DNA of 26,682 bases from CAZGXM01 sp964529795. GTDB lineage: Bacteria; Bacillota; JADQBR01. The notes below the pieces were generated by a model. That model saw nothing but the letters and a program-made list of their open reading frames with translations, searched no databases and had not been told where the DNA came from. Both the position numbers and the translations under genes were made by a program. Where the stretch lies: NCBI GenBank assembly GCA_964529795.1, contig CAZGXM010000037.1, forward strand, positions 1 to 26,682, written 5' to 3'. How positions within the stretch are numbered: position 1 is the first letter of the stretch; every line of letters starts with the position of its first letter. Shown here in pieces: positions 1-7,081 of the stretch.

Positions 1-278
1 ACCCGTTTTTCCGCATCCTTGGCCTGCAGGCTGATGGCGGCATTGACCTGGGCCAGGTCGGCCAGGTAGATGAAGTTGGCGGGGAGAAACACCGCCAGGG
101 CAATGAGCAGTGCCGCCACCGGGCCCAGCCAGCCAGGAGTGCGCAAAGCCGGCAGGGCCGGCCTGAACCACGGGTTCCGGGGGATAAAAAGCTTGGTCCC
201 ACCCTGGACCATGCCGAAAAAGGTACACAAGAGGATGCTCACCGCCGGTAAGGGCAGGTCAAAATCTTGAATTTTTAC
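1..278 (-). pseudogene. Fragment of O-antigen-ligase-like membrane protein with TPR tail (runs off left edge)
   Basis: The minus strand is open from a TAA at 279-281 to the window edge, with no ATG and no ribosome site. The peptide starts with a DFDLPLPAVSILL stretch, which resembles the last membrane region of Wzy/O-antigen-ligase-like proteins that continue into TPR repeats. A second hydrophobic helix (PVAALLIALAVFLPANFIYLA) and an Ala-rich start of a helical repeat (NAAISLQAKDAEKR) follow. The family's N-terminal membrane domain, which should lie to the right, is absent and a stop precedes the match, so this is probably a 5'-truncated relic. A GTG at 242 could in principle start a short protein. 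The family assignment rests on motif memory only. Confidence 0.4.
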
Positions 279-314
279 TTAATTGAATTCACAAAAAAAT
301 TTCCTGTTGGTGCA

Positions 315-344
315 TTGCCCGGCTTACTTGCGTATATTTATAAT
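315..344 (+). promoter_or_regulatory. Candidate sigma-A promoter of the sugar-phosphate mutase
   Basis: TTGCCC (315-320) and a perfect TATAAT (339-344) are separated by 18 bp, about 100 bp upstream of the mutase start. The -10 is good and the -35 is weak. The leader between them and the gene shows no clear hairpin. Confidence 0.45.
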
Positions 345-442
345 TGAAACAACGGGAGGAATGTCAATCTTTACCGTCAAATAATTTAATTCATGGCTTG
401 CATAAAAATTGGGTAATGTTATTTAAAGAGGGAGGAATGCAA

Positions 443-1831
443 ATGGGCACAGTCAACAAAGATGTCTTCCGCCAGTACGACATCCGCGGACTGGTGGGCA
501 AGGAACTGGGTGAAGAGTTTGTTCAGTTCTTAGGTAAGGCTATTGGTACATATTTATTAAGGAAGGGATTTACGGAAGCAGTAGTGGGACGGGACAACCG
601 GGAGAGCTCGCCGTGGATACGGGACCGGCTGGTGGCGGGGATTACCTCCACCGGCTGTAATGTGGTGGATATCGGCGAGGTTATCACTCCCATCTTTTAT
701 TATGCCAGGGTACTCTATGACATCCCCGGCGGGGCGATGATTACCGGCAGCCACAACCCGTCTGATTATAACGGCTTTAAGATTGCCGCAGATAAAGGGC
801 CGGGGACCATCTACGGCGAGGAAATCCAGAAGCTGAGGGCACTGATTGAGGCTGACGACTTTGAAAGCGGTCAGGGTACGGTGACGGCAAAAAGCCCGGT
901 GGAAGCTTACCTGGATATGCTCTCGGAGAAAATCAAACTGGGGCCGAAAAAACTGAAGGTGGTGGTGGACTGCGGCAACGGTACGGCCAGCCGCTTTGCG
1001 CCGGAGTTTTTGCGGCGGCTGGGCTGTGAGGTGGTGCCCCTCTACTGTCAGTCGGACCCCTCCTTCCCCCATCACCACCCGGACCCGGTGAAAAAGGAAA
1101 ACCTGCAGGATTTGATAGCCAGGGTGAAGGAAGCGGGCGCGGATGTGGGCGTGGCCTATGACGGCGACGCGGACAGGATCGGCGCCGTGGACGAGAAAGG
1201 CAGCATCATCTGGGGCGATACCCTGATGATTCTCTACTGGCGGGAAATCATGAAGAAATACCCCGGCACGGATGCCATTATCGAGGTGAAGTGCTCCCAG
1301 GCCTTGGTGGATGAGGTGGAAAGGCTGGGCGGCAGGCCGGTGTTCTATAAGACCGGGCACTCGTTAATCAAGGCGAAAATGAAGGAACTGGGCGCGGTGT
1401 TTACCGGTGAGATGAGCGGCCACATGTTCTTTGCCGACGAGTATTACGGCTATGACGACGCCCTCTATGCCACCGGGCGGCTTTTGCGGATACTGTCCAA
1501 TGATAAGCGCAGTTTTTCGGAAATGCTGGCGGACGTCCCCGAGTATTACAGCACGCCGGAGACCCGCATCGCCTGCCCGGACAGCAGGAAATTTGACATT
1601 GTGGCCCGGCTGGCTGCGGAATTCAAGCGGGATTACGAAGTAATTGACATCGACGGCGCCCGCGTGCTCTTCCCCGGCGGCTGGGGCCTGGTCCGCTGCT
1701 CCAACACCCAGCCGGTGATTGTGGCCCGCTGCGAGGGCAGGACGCCGGCGGACCTGGCACATATCAGCGGGGTAATCAAGGAGAAGCTGCTGCAGTTCCC
1801 GGAGATTACGGATTTTCAGTGGGGAAATTAG
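443..1831 (+). CDS. Phosphomannomutase/phosphoglucomutase (AlgC/ManB family)
   Basis: This cytosolic enzyme interconverts hexose-6-phosphate and hexose-1-phosphate (mannose or glucose) through a phosphoserine, feeding nucleotide-sugar and exopolysaccharide synthesis. All four alpha-phosphohexomutase signatures are visible: the phosphoserine loop TGSHNPSDYNGFK, the magnesium loop DGDADR, the sugar-specificity loop GEMSGHMFF, and the C-terminal phosphate-binding RCSNTQPVIVARCEGR. The 462-residue length is normal for the family. I chose ATG 443 because GGGAGG at 430-435 is about 7 bp upstream; the in-frame ATG at 437 is too close, and the longer frame back to 344 has no ribosome site. It is monocistronic and ends at a strong terminator. 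Specificity for glucose or mannose cannot be read from the sequence; the polysaccharide-related relic on its left fits an envelope role. Confidence 0.92.
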   Translation: MGTVNKDVFRQYDIRGLVGKELGEEFVQFLGKAIGTYLLRKGFTEAVVGRDNRESSPWIRDRLVAGITSTGCNVVDIGEVITPIFYYARVLYDIPGGAMITGSHNPSDYNGFKIAADKGPGTIYGEEIQKLRALIEADDFESGQGTVTAKSPVEAYLDMLSEKIKLGPKKLKVVVDCGNGTASRFAPEFLRRLGCEVVPLYCQSDPSFPHHHPDPVKKENLQDLIARVKEAGADVGVAYDGDADRIGAVDEKGSIIWGDTLMILYWREIMKKYPGTDAIIEVKCSQALVDEVERLGGRPVFYKTGHSLIKAKMKELGAVFTGEMSGHMFFADEYYGYDDALYATGRLLRILSNDKRSFSEMLADVPEYYSTPETRIACPDSRKFDIVARLAAEFKRDYEVIDIDGARVLFPGGWGLVRCSNTQPVIVARCEGRTPADLAHISGVIKEKLLQFPEITDFQWGN

Positions 1832-1841
1832 AAAAAGCAAA

Positions 1842-1888
1842 AAAAAGCAACACCTGTTGCTGCCAGGCACCAGCAGGTGTTGCTTTTT
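1842..1888. terminator. Bidirectional rho-independent terminator
   Basis: A perfect 15-bp inverted repeat (AAAAAGCAACACCTG at 1842-1856, complement at 1874-1888) has A/T tails on both sides. It lies between the convergent ends of the mutase (1831) and the flavoprotein gene (1891), so it can stop transcription in both directions. Confidence 0.92.
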
Positions 1889-1890
1889 AA

Positions 1891-3135
1891 TCAAAGGTAA
1901 GACCCCAGGTTGGCCAGCGTGACGAAACGCCTGGGCTTCTGCCACAGGGCCTGGTTGCTGATAAATTGTTTCCCGCTCTTGATAATGCCGGTGTAAAGAC
2001 CTGCCCGGGAGGTGTCGCCAAAGAGGGTGTACCCCACCAGCCTCCCCTCTTTCAACACCAGCATGCGATAGCTTCCAGCGTCCCGCTCTTCAAATACCTC
2101 AAATCCCTGTTCCCCGGGCCGGGTAATACCGGCAGTCATCACGGGCACCCCGCCGAAGCTGGCGGAATTCATGGCTATGGAACCCGGATACTCCTTGGGT
2201 ACGCCTGCCATATTGGTGCCGGCCACCGCTCCCTGTTCCACGGCATTGGGCCAGATGGCGTTGTAACTGTACTTTTCCTCCAAGATGTTGTAGGTCAAGG
2301 CCGCATCTCCCGCGGCGTAGATGTCCTTGCAGTCTGTCTCCTGGCGGCGGTTCACCCGCACCGCCTCACCTGCCTCCCCGACCAAACCTGTATCCTTTAT
2401 CAAGCCGGTATTGGGGCGGACACCTTTTCCCACGACCACCAGGTCCGCCGGGTGAATCTCCCCGTTTGCCAGTTTCACGCCGGTAACACGGCCGTGAGAG
2501 TCACTTTCTACAGAAATTACCCGGGTATTCTTTTTCACCTTAATGCCAATCCTTACAAGCTGCTCTTCCACCAAACCCGCTGCCGTTTCTGCCAGGGTCC
2601 GGGACATCACCCGGTTTGAGCTGACCAGTACCGTTACATTCATACCCCGGTCCCTAAGGGCTGCAGCAGTCTTCAAGCTGACCAGACCGCCGCCCAATAT
2701 TACCGCCCTGCCGCCGTTACTGCAGGCAGCTTCGATATTTTTGGCATCAGCCAGTGTCCTGAGAGTGAACACTCCACCAGCATGGATTCCCGGGATGTCG
2801 GGTACTACCGGTGACGCCCCGGTAGCCAGCAGCAGTTTGGCGTAAGTAAAACGCATACCCTGTTCAGTGGTCACTTCCTTGCCGTCAGGGTCAACCACCG
2901 TTACTCTCTGCCCCGGATAAAAGTCAATACCCAGTTTTTCATAAAAGCTGCCGGGCCTTAGATACATATCCCGTTCCTGTACCCGGCCTGCCAGGTAATA
3001 GGAGGTAAGGCACCGGGAATAGGCTGCATGAGGTTCATCACTGATTATGATTATCTTACCGTTTTTATCTATTTGCCTGACCCGTTCGGCAGCGGCCACG
3101 CCCGCGGCGCTGTTGCCAATAATTACGTAAGCCAT
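1891..3135 (-). CDS. FAD/NAD(P)-dependent oxidoreductase of the CO dehydrogenase operon
   Basis: This is a pyridine-nucleotide-disulfide-oxidoreductase-type flavoprotein of 414 residues. The N-terminal Rossmann FAD site is YVIIGNSAAGVAAAE. ATGASP is near residue 105, a second dinucleotide site (AVILGGGLVSLKTAAAL) sits mid-protein, and the C-terminal FAD motif is DIYAAGDAA. It lacks the redox CxxxxC of disulfide reductases and resembles NADH oxidase/nitrite-reductase-type FAD proteins. Start ATG 3135 has GGGGG 7 bp upstream; a TTG at 3141 is also in frame. It begins 12 bp after cooS stops. In other CO-utilising Firmicutes and Geobacter a similar protein follows cooS-cooF and is thought to pass CO-derived electrons to NAD(P). 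That role here is inferred from context. Confidence 0.85.
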   Translation of the reverse strand: MAYVIIGNSAAGVAAAERVRQIDKNGKIIIISDEPHAAYSRCLTSYYLAGRVQERDMYLRPGSFYEKLGIDFYPGQRVTVVDPDGKEVTTEQGMRFTYAKLLLATGASPVVPDIPGIHAGGVFTLRTLADAKNIEAACSNGGRAVILGGGLVSLKTAAALRDRGMNVTVLVSSNRVMSRTLAETAAGLVEEQLVRIGIKVKKNTRVISVESDSHGRVTGVKLANGEIHPADLVVVGKGVRPNTGLIKDTGLVGEAGEAVRVNRRQETDCKDIYAAGDAALTYNILEEKYSYNAIWPNAVEQGAVAGTNMAGVPKEYPGSIAMNSASFGGVPVMTAGITRPGEQGFEVFEERDAGSYRMLVLKEGRLVGYTLFGDTSRAGLYTGIIKSGKQFISNQALWQKPRRFVTLANLGSYL

Positions 3136-3147
3136 AACCAACCCCCG

Positions 3148-5055
3148 CTATATGCCCAGGGCCTGGCGCTTGGCTTTAATATGCCGGACAATGCCGTCCA
3201 CCGCTGCCTTGGGATCGGTCTCCACGTAAAACTTTCCTCCCAAGAGAGATTCAATCTTCTCGCCGGTCAGCGTACCGGCCACCACATCGCTTCCCAGTAC
3301 GTGGGGCGGTAAACCGACGTGAGTAAAAATACCCATGGCTACTGCCCAGGTGCCGATGCTCAGGGCCTTCTCATGCTGGGGTTCGGGAGCGGATGCCGCG
3401 ACGGGCAGGTCTTTGACACTGACACCCAGGTAATCGGCCAGGGCAATGAGCAAATCACCAATGCGGGAATTATCTACACAGCTGCCCATATGCAGCACCG
3501 GCGGCAGGGGTCCGCCCAGACCTGCTGCTTCACCTACGGCAGTGAGCACTTTCTTTAACCCTTCCCCTGCGAATTTACCGGCTGCATCGGGGTGCAGCAG
3601 TCCGGCCTTGCCCAGGGCATGGGCAGAACAGCCGGTGGCTACTACCAGTACATTGTTGGCCACAAGCTCTTTGACCATCTCCACATGCATCAGGTCTTGA
3701 GTAATTTTGGCGTTATTACAGCCTACCGTCCCCACAGCTCCTAAAATGTCACCGGCCTTAATACTGTCCACCAGTGGTTTCAGGGGGTCAGCCGGGTCTA
3801 CTTTGGCCAGGGCCTCCACAATGGCTTCGGTACTGAACCCGGCAACCATACCCACTTTTTCAGCGGGTATCCGCACCTTGCTCATATCCCGGGTCTTAAA
3901 GGAGCTGATGGCTTTCCGGACGATTTTTTCCGCCTGCCGGTCCGCCTCTGCAAAGGTAAAGGGTACATGCTCAGCTCCGGGAATTTTGGCAATGGGCATG
4001 GTGGTAACGATTTCGCCGTGATAACACCGGGCGATGTTGGCAACGGAAGGCATGATACACTGTACATCCACCACCATCAAGTCCACAGCACCGGTAGCCA
4101 GGGCCAATTCCTGTCCCAGGAAATTGGTTGCCGGCGGCACACCCTGGCGCATGAGCACCTCGTTGCCGGTACAGCAGATCCCGGCCACATTAATGCCCGC
4201 CGCCCCGGCTTCCCTGGCATCTTCCTCCAGCTTCCGGCACCACTCCACGATTTTTTCCGATAACAGCGGCACATGGCCGTGGACCACCACATTGACGCAG
4301 TCCTTTTTCAATACTCCCAGATTGATTTCCGTGGTCACCGGTTTGGGGGTGCCAAAGATGATATCCTGAATATCCGTAGTCAGTTTCAGTCCGGCAAAAC
4401 CGTCCACCAGCCCCTGCTTTACGCCTGCCAGCAGCAGGTTAACCGGGTCCGCATCCATACCCATGGTGGTCTGGTGCATAGCTTCCCTGATTTCCCGGTC
4501 GGCATTTCTGGGAAGCACCCCCAGTTTACCCCACGTCTCCAGTCTTTCTGCCGGGGCCCAGTACTTGAGCCAGGCCATGGGTTCTGAGGATATGTTGGTG
4601 AAGGTTTCATAAGCCCTGGCAGCTACCTCCCCGGCCAGAGTGCCGCTGTCCTTGTTATCCGTGTCAATGCCCACCCGGGCGGCAACAGCTTTGAGTTTGG
4701 CCTCATCTTTGATTTCATAATCCGGTGCATTGCCTTGGGCAATTTCCTGCAAAGTTTCCAGGACATCGTAAGCATGGTCCACGTGGGCGGCGGTGCCGCC
4801 GGCCAGGCTGCGCAGCAAATTTCTGGCCACTATGGTGTGGACATCGGCGCCGCAGACACCGCGGTCAGGTTTGCCAAAGGGGTTAATTCTGCACGGTCCC
4901 TGCAGGCAGTTGCGGCAGCATATTCCCAATGTACCGAAACCGCACTGGGGCTGCTGGGCTTCCAGGCGGTCCCAGACAACTTCCACACCGTCCGCCTTGG
5001 TCCTTTGCAGCATCTCCCGGGCAGCCCGGTCAATAGTTTTATAATCAACTGACAT
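3148..5055 (-). CDS. cooS: Anaerobic Ni-Fe carbon monoxide dehydrogenase catalytic subunit CooS
   Basis: It catalyses CO + H2O = CO2 + 2 H+ + 2 e-, in the cytoplasm, as a homodimer. The 635-residue protein keeps every metal ligand: D-cluster Cys38 and Cys46; B-cluster Cys47, Cys50, Cys55 and Cys68; C-cluster (Ni-Fe-S) His261, Cys295, Cys333, Cys446, Cys476 and Cys526. Lys563, the proposed acid/base, is also present. The C-cluster numbering matches the well-studied Carboxydothermus CODH-II as I remember it, so the enzyme is expected to be active. The start has AAGGAGG 7 bp upstream of ATG 5055. It lies between cooF and the flavoprotein. No acsB or other acetyl-CoA-synthase gene is in the window, so the monofunctional CooS type is favoured. 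Confidence 0.97.
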   Translation of the reverse strand: MSVDYKTIDRAAREMLQRTKADGVEVVWDRLEAQQPQCGFGTLGICCRNCLQGPCRINPFGKPDRGVCGADVHTIVARNLLRSLAGGTAAHVDHAYDVLETLQEIAQGNAPDYEIKDEAKLKAVAARVGIDTDNKDSGTLAGEVAARAYETFTNISSEPMAWLKYWAPAERLETWGKLGVLPRNADREIREAMHQTTMGMDADPVNLLLAGVKQGLVDGFAGLKLTTDIQDIIFGTPKPVTTEINLGVLKKDCVNVVVHGHVPLLSEKIVEWCRKLEEDAREAGAAGINVAGICCTGNEVLMRQGVPPATNFLGQELALATGAVDLMVVDVQCIMPSVANIARCYHGEIVTTMPIAKIPGAEHVPFTFAEADRQAEKIVRKAISSFKTRDMSKVRIPAEKVGMVAGFSTEAIVEALAKVDPADPLKPLVDSIKAGDILGAVGTVGCNNAKITQDLMHVEMVKELVANNVLVVATGCSAHALGKAGLLHPDAAGKFAGEGLKKVLTAVGEAAGLGGPLPPVLHMGSCVDNSRIGDLLIALADYLGVSVKDLPVAASAPEPQHEKALSIGTWAVAMGIFTHVGLPPHVLGSDVVAGTLTGEKIESLLGGKFYVETDPKAAVDGIVRHIKAKRQALGI

Positions 5056-5116
5056 CTTGATACCTCCTTGAAAAGATTCCGGGATACGTCCCCACAGCGG
5101 CAGGGACGCTTTACAT

Positions 5117-5608
5117 TCAGTTGCTCGTCTGAAAATTGGTCAGGTAGCTTTTGCGTCTGCTACTGCTGAAGTCAGAAATACCAACGTACTTGATCGCTTC
5201 CGTGGGACAGGCAGCGGCACAGGCGGGCTGTTGCCTGTCCGGGCACCGGTCACACTTGCTGATGATTTTCTCATTGGTATCCTGTTCAATTGCGCCAAAG
5301 GGGCAGGTCATGACGCACATCCAGCAGCCCACACACTTGTCCTGGTTGACTAAAACCTTTCCCGTCGCTTCATCCCTGCTCAATGCGCCGGTCATACAGG
5401 CATTGATACACAGGGGCTCCTGGCAGTGCCTGCACTGCAGCGGCAGATTCAGCCGGCCGTCGGTTTCCACAAAGATACGCTGTCTGCTTTTTTCTTTAGC
5501 TGATACGGCAGCAAATAAATCCTTGGATGGTGCATGTTCCACGGCGCAGGCCAGCTCGCAGCTGTGACAGCCGAGACAGCGGTCCGGTGTGATCAGTATC
5601 TGTTCCAT
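5117..5608 (-). CDS. cooF: CooF-type polyferredoxin, electron acceptor of CooS
   Basis: This 163-residue iron-sulfur protein has four cysteine groups for [4Fe-4S] clusters: CLGCHSCELAC, CRHCQEPLCINAC, CVGCWMCVMTC and CDRCPDRQQPACAAAC. This is the CooF/HycB/DmsB-like four-cluster arrangement. CooF takes electrons from the CooS B/D clusters and passes them to a partner, here probably the flavoprotein at 1891-3135. Start ATG 5608 has AAGGAGGG about 7 bp upstream; an in-frame ATG at 5626 would give six extra residues but has no ribosome site. There are 61 bp between cooF and cooS, holding a small CGTCCC/GGGACG stem (5087-5108). It is the first gene behind the CooA-type operator. Confidence 0.93.
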   Translation of the reverse strand: MEQILITPDRCLGCHSCELACAVEHAPSKDLFAAVSAKEKSRQRIFVETDGRLNLPLQCRHCQEPLCINACMTGALSRDEATGKVLVNQDKCVGCWMCVMTCPFGAIEQDTNEKIISKCDRCPDRQQPACAAACPTEAIKYVGISDFSSSRRKSYLTNFQTSN

Positions 5609-5690
5609 TTTCTCCCTCCTTTTCATTGTGGTGAGCCTGTATTGGCTCCCGGTGAAAAGTATCTTTAAGACAAACAGGCACCTTAATGTA

Positions 5691-5696
5691 ATTATA
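5691..5696 (-). promoter_or_regulatory. -10 element of the cooF promoter
   Basis: A perfect TATAAT on the minus strand lies 82 bp before the cooF ATG. No good -35 exists at 16-18 bp (the hexamer at 17 bp is CACTTT), which is typical of activator-dependent promoters. Confidence 0.65.
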
Positions 5697-5717
5697 AAGG
5701 CACCCGTGCAAAGAAAG

Positions 5718-5733
5718 TGTCAGCTAGCTGACA
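5718..5733. promoter_or_regulatory. CooA-type operator (perfect 16-bp palindrome)
   Basis: TGTCAGCTAGCTGACA is a perfect palindrome and fits the CRP/FNR-family CooA pattern TGTCA-N6-TGACA. Its centre (5725.5) is 41.5 bp upstream of the start site predicted from TATAAT at 5691-5696, which is the canonical class II activator position. Three GACAAT repeats on the plus strand (5730, 5741, 5750) lie just upstream and may be extra half-sites or an A/T-rich RNA polymerase contact region. Confidence 0.8.
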
Positions 5734-5783
5734 ATTGTAAGACAATTTTGACAATTAGACGCAAAAATTTCTGCCGCGCTGAT

Positions 5784-6449
5784 CTAACCCAGATATTTTT
5801 TTAACGCCTCCCTGTCAATAATGGTGATTGCTCCTCTTCGCAACTGAATTATATTTCTTTGCGCCATGCGATTTAAAATGCCGGTCACTGTCTGCCGGCT
5901 GCTGCCTACCATGTTGGCAATTTCCTCATGGGTCAAACCCAAATCTATCATGGGATTATCAGCGTTAGAATTCTCGGTTTCGCGCAACAGCAGGTGCGCA
6001 ATGCGGCCGCTCACTTCCCTGAAAGCCAAGTCCTGCACCACGTTATTCATCAACCGCATAATTCTCCCCAGCTCCCGTATCAGGTTCATGGCCACCACAG
6101 GGTGGGCTGCAAGTATTTTCTTGAAGTCACTGGTCAAAACCAACCAGATATCCGTCTTCTCCAAAGGTGTCAGTACAGCCTCCGAATGACGGCTGAATAT
6201 ATCTCCGGGTTTCAGTATGGTGACAATAAATTCACCACCGTCCTCGGAAAAATAGGAGACTTTTACCCTGCCTTTTTTTATAAGAAAGATTGCATCCTCC
6301 TCCAACTGGTTGAACAGGATTCTTTCGTTGCGAGTAAACGAACGGGTGATAAAGCATCCGCTATATCGGGAAAGCTGTTCACCCGTCAGGCCGGCAAAAA
6401 TACTGATGTTTTTCAAGTCTGAAACTTCCTTATTATTAATGTCTCTCAT
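5784..6449 (-). CDS. cooA: CooA-like CO-sensing transcription activator (CRP/FNR family)
   Basis: The 221-residue protein has an N-terminal beta-roll sensor domain (about 15-130), a long dimer helix (about 125-150) and a C-terminal winged HTH with recognition helix SSRQTVTGILNRM. The segment GDIFSRHSEAV aligns with the CooA heme-ligand region (GDMFCMHS in Rhodospirillum, GDIFCTHT in Carboxydothermus). The heme His is kept (His88), while the ferric-state Cys is Ser86. FNR-type N-terminal cysteine clusters are absent. With the perfect TGTCA-N6-TGACA box between this gene and cooF, a CooA function is likely. The start is ATG 6449 with AAGGA about 9 bp upstream. It is transcribed in the same direction as cooF, and no CooA box precedes it. 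Its likely promoter is the mobile copy at 6610-6638. Another CRP-type sensor is the main alternative. Confidence 0.78.
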   Translation of the reverse strand: MRDINNKEVSDLKNISIFAGLTGEQLSRYSGCFITRSFTRNERILFNQLEEDAIFLIKKGRVKVSYFSEDGGEFIVTILKPGDIFSRHSEAVLTPLEKTDIWLVLTSDFKKILAAHPVVAMNLIRELGRIMRLMNNVVQDLAFREVSGRIAHLLLRETENSNADNPMIDLGLTHEEIANMVGSSRQTVTGILNRMAQRNIIQLRRGAITIIDREALKKYLG

Positions 6450-6470
6450 AACCTACGTCCTTCTTGTATT

Positions 6471-6557
6471 GAAAAATATGGTGTCCACAAGGTCTATCTC
6501 TATGGTTCTCTGGTTTGGAATAAACACCACAGGCCCATGTCGGATATTGACATGCTA
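6471..6557 (+). pseudogene. 87-bp duplicated fragment of the nucleotidyltransferase gene at 6728
   Basis: These 87 bases match 6845-6931 of the neighbouring MNT gene with 81 identities and no gaps; all six differences are transitions. The copy encodes EKYGVHKVYLYGSLVWNKH and the SDIDML motif, so it carries the core GS/DxD region without start or end. It then joins abruptly to the mobile promoter copy at 6558. It lies in the cooA leader, antisense to that transcript. Confidence 0.85.
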
Positions 6558-6656
6558 GGCGAACCTTCACCTTACTGTCACCGTCTTTACCCGGCTTTAT
6601 TTCAGTAATATTTTACCATCTAATTTCGCTTATCACAAGTGCAATTCCTCTACTGT
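6558..6656 (-). repeat. Mobile promoter, copy 1: deletion relic of the hepT/mntA/pxpC junction, pointing at cooA
   Basis: Bases 6558-6574 equal 9422-9438 (the 5' end of hepT) exactly. Bases 6575-6656 match 9897-9978 at 76 of 82 positions without gaps. The intervening mntA gene is missing. On the minus strand the segment carries TTGTGA (6638-6633), 17 bp, then TAAAAT (6615-6610), directed at cooA. It ends with bases that are the coding 3' end of pxpC at the parent locus, so it was copied from there. Confidence 0.85.
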
Positions 6657-6666
6657 AATCCGAGGG

Positions 6667-6695
6667 TTGAAAACGCCCCCGATCTGGTGTAAAAT
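6667..6695 (+). promoter_or_regulatory. Sigma-A promoter of the first MNT/HEPN pair
   Basis: TTGAAA (6667-6672), a 17-bp spacer and TAAAAT (6690-6695) stand 33 bp upstream of the ATG at 6728, with a GGGGGA ribosome site between. Confidence 0.6.
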
Positions 6696-6727
6696 TATGG
6701 CAAAAGGGTCTTGCGGGGGATTTGGGT

Positions 6728-7081
6728 ATGGACGAGCAATTAAGAGAACACTGGCAGGAGCGAAGAAAAAGAAAAGCAGCGGAAGAAAAAGAAAGGCGTG
6801 AACTGGCTTTTAAGAAAGCCCTGCTGGTTGCCGGAAAGTTAAAAGAAAAATATGGTGTCCACAAAGTCTATCTCTATGGCTCTCTGGTTTGGAACAAACA
6901 CTATGGGCCCATGTCGGATATTGACATGCTAATAGAAGGTTTCCCGGCGGAGGAAAACTACTGGGCGGCGCTGGCGGAAATGGAGCATTTGGCTGCCCCG
7001 TTTCCCTTGCAGCTTGTTCTCAAGGAGTCTGCACACCAATCTCTGGTAGACAGGATTTACCGGGAGGGTAAATTGTTATGA
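6728..7081 (+). CDS. MNT-domain nucleotidyltransferase, putative antitoxin of a MNT/HEPN pair
   Basis: A 117-residue protein with a charged N-terminal helix (about 1-30, rich in Arg, Lys and Glu) and then a minimal nucleotidyltransferase core, YLYGS...SDIDMLIEG. Gly51-Ser52, Asp64 and Asp66 form the metal/nucleotide site. There are 11 residues between GS and DxD rather than the usual 10 of the family. Start ATG 6728 has GGGGGA 7 bp upstream; the longer TTG start at 6722 is less likely. It overlaps the next gene by 4 bp (ATGA), the usual layout of MNT/HEPN toxin-antitoxin pairs, in which the transferase AMPylates the HEPN toxin. Activity is not proven by sequence alone. Confidence 0.82.
   Translation: MDEQLREHWQERRKRKAAEEKERRELAFKKALLVAGKLKEKYGVHKVYLYGSLVWNKHYGPMSDIDMLIEGFPAEENYWAALAEMEHLAAPFPLQLVLKESAHQSLVDRIYREGKLL

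Noticed and set aside
361..384. Possible seven-codon leader peptide (MSIFTVK) upstream of the mutase
   Set aside because: GGGAGGA abuts the ATG too closely, and no attenuator hairpin follows before the real start at 443.
557..1360. Long minus-strand open frame (267 codons) opposite the sugar-phosphate mutase
   Set aside because: It is the antisense shadow of a well-conserved enzyme, is rich in His/Pro/Arg as expected from reversed codons, and has no ribosome site. The same applies to the other long opposite-strand frames across the window, such as 11503-12393, 17297-18025, 18437-19207 and 19627-20955.
5087..5108. CGTCCC/GGGACG stem between cooF and cooS as a terminator or REP copy
   Set aside because: The stem is only 6 bp, has no T-run, and its flanks do not match the GGGGACGGT repeat family. 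It may still be a processing site.
5741..5755. Second CooA operator formed by the GACAAT repeats
   Set aside because: The repeats are direct, not inverted, and spaced 11 and 9 bp apart, so they do not form a TGTCA-N6-TGACA palindrome.
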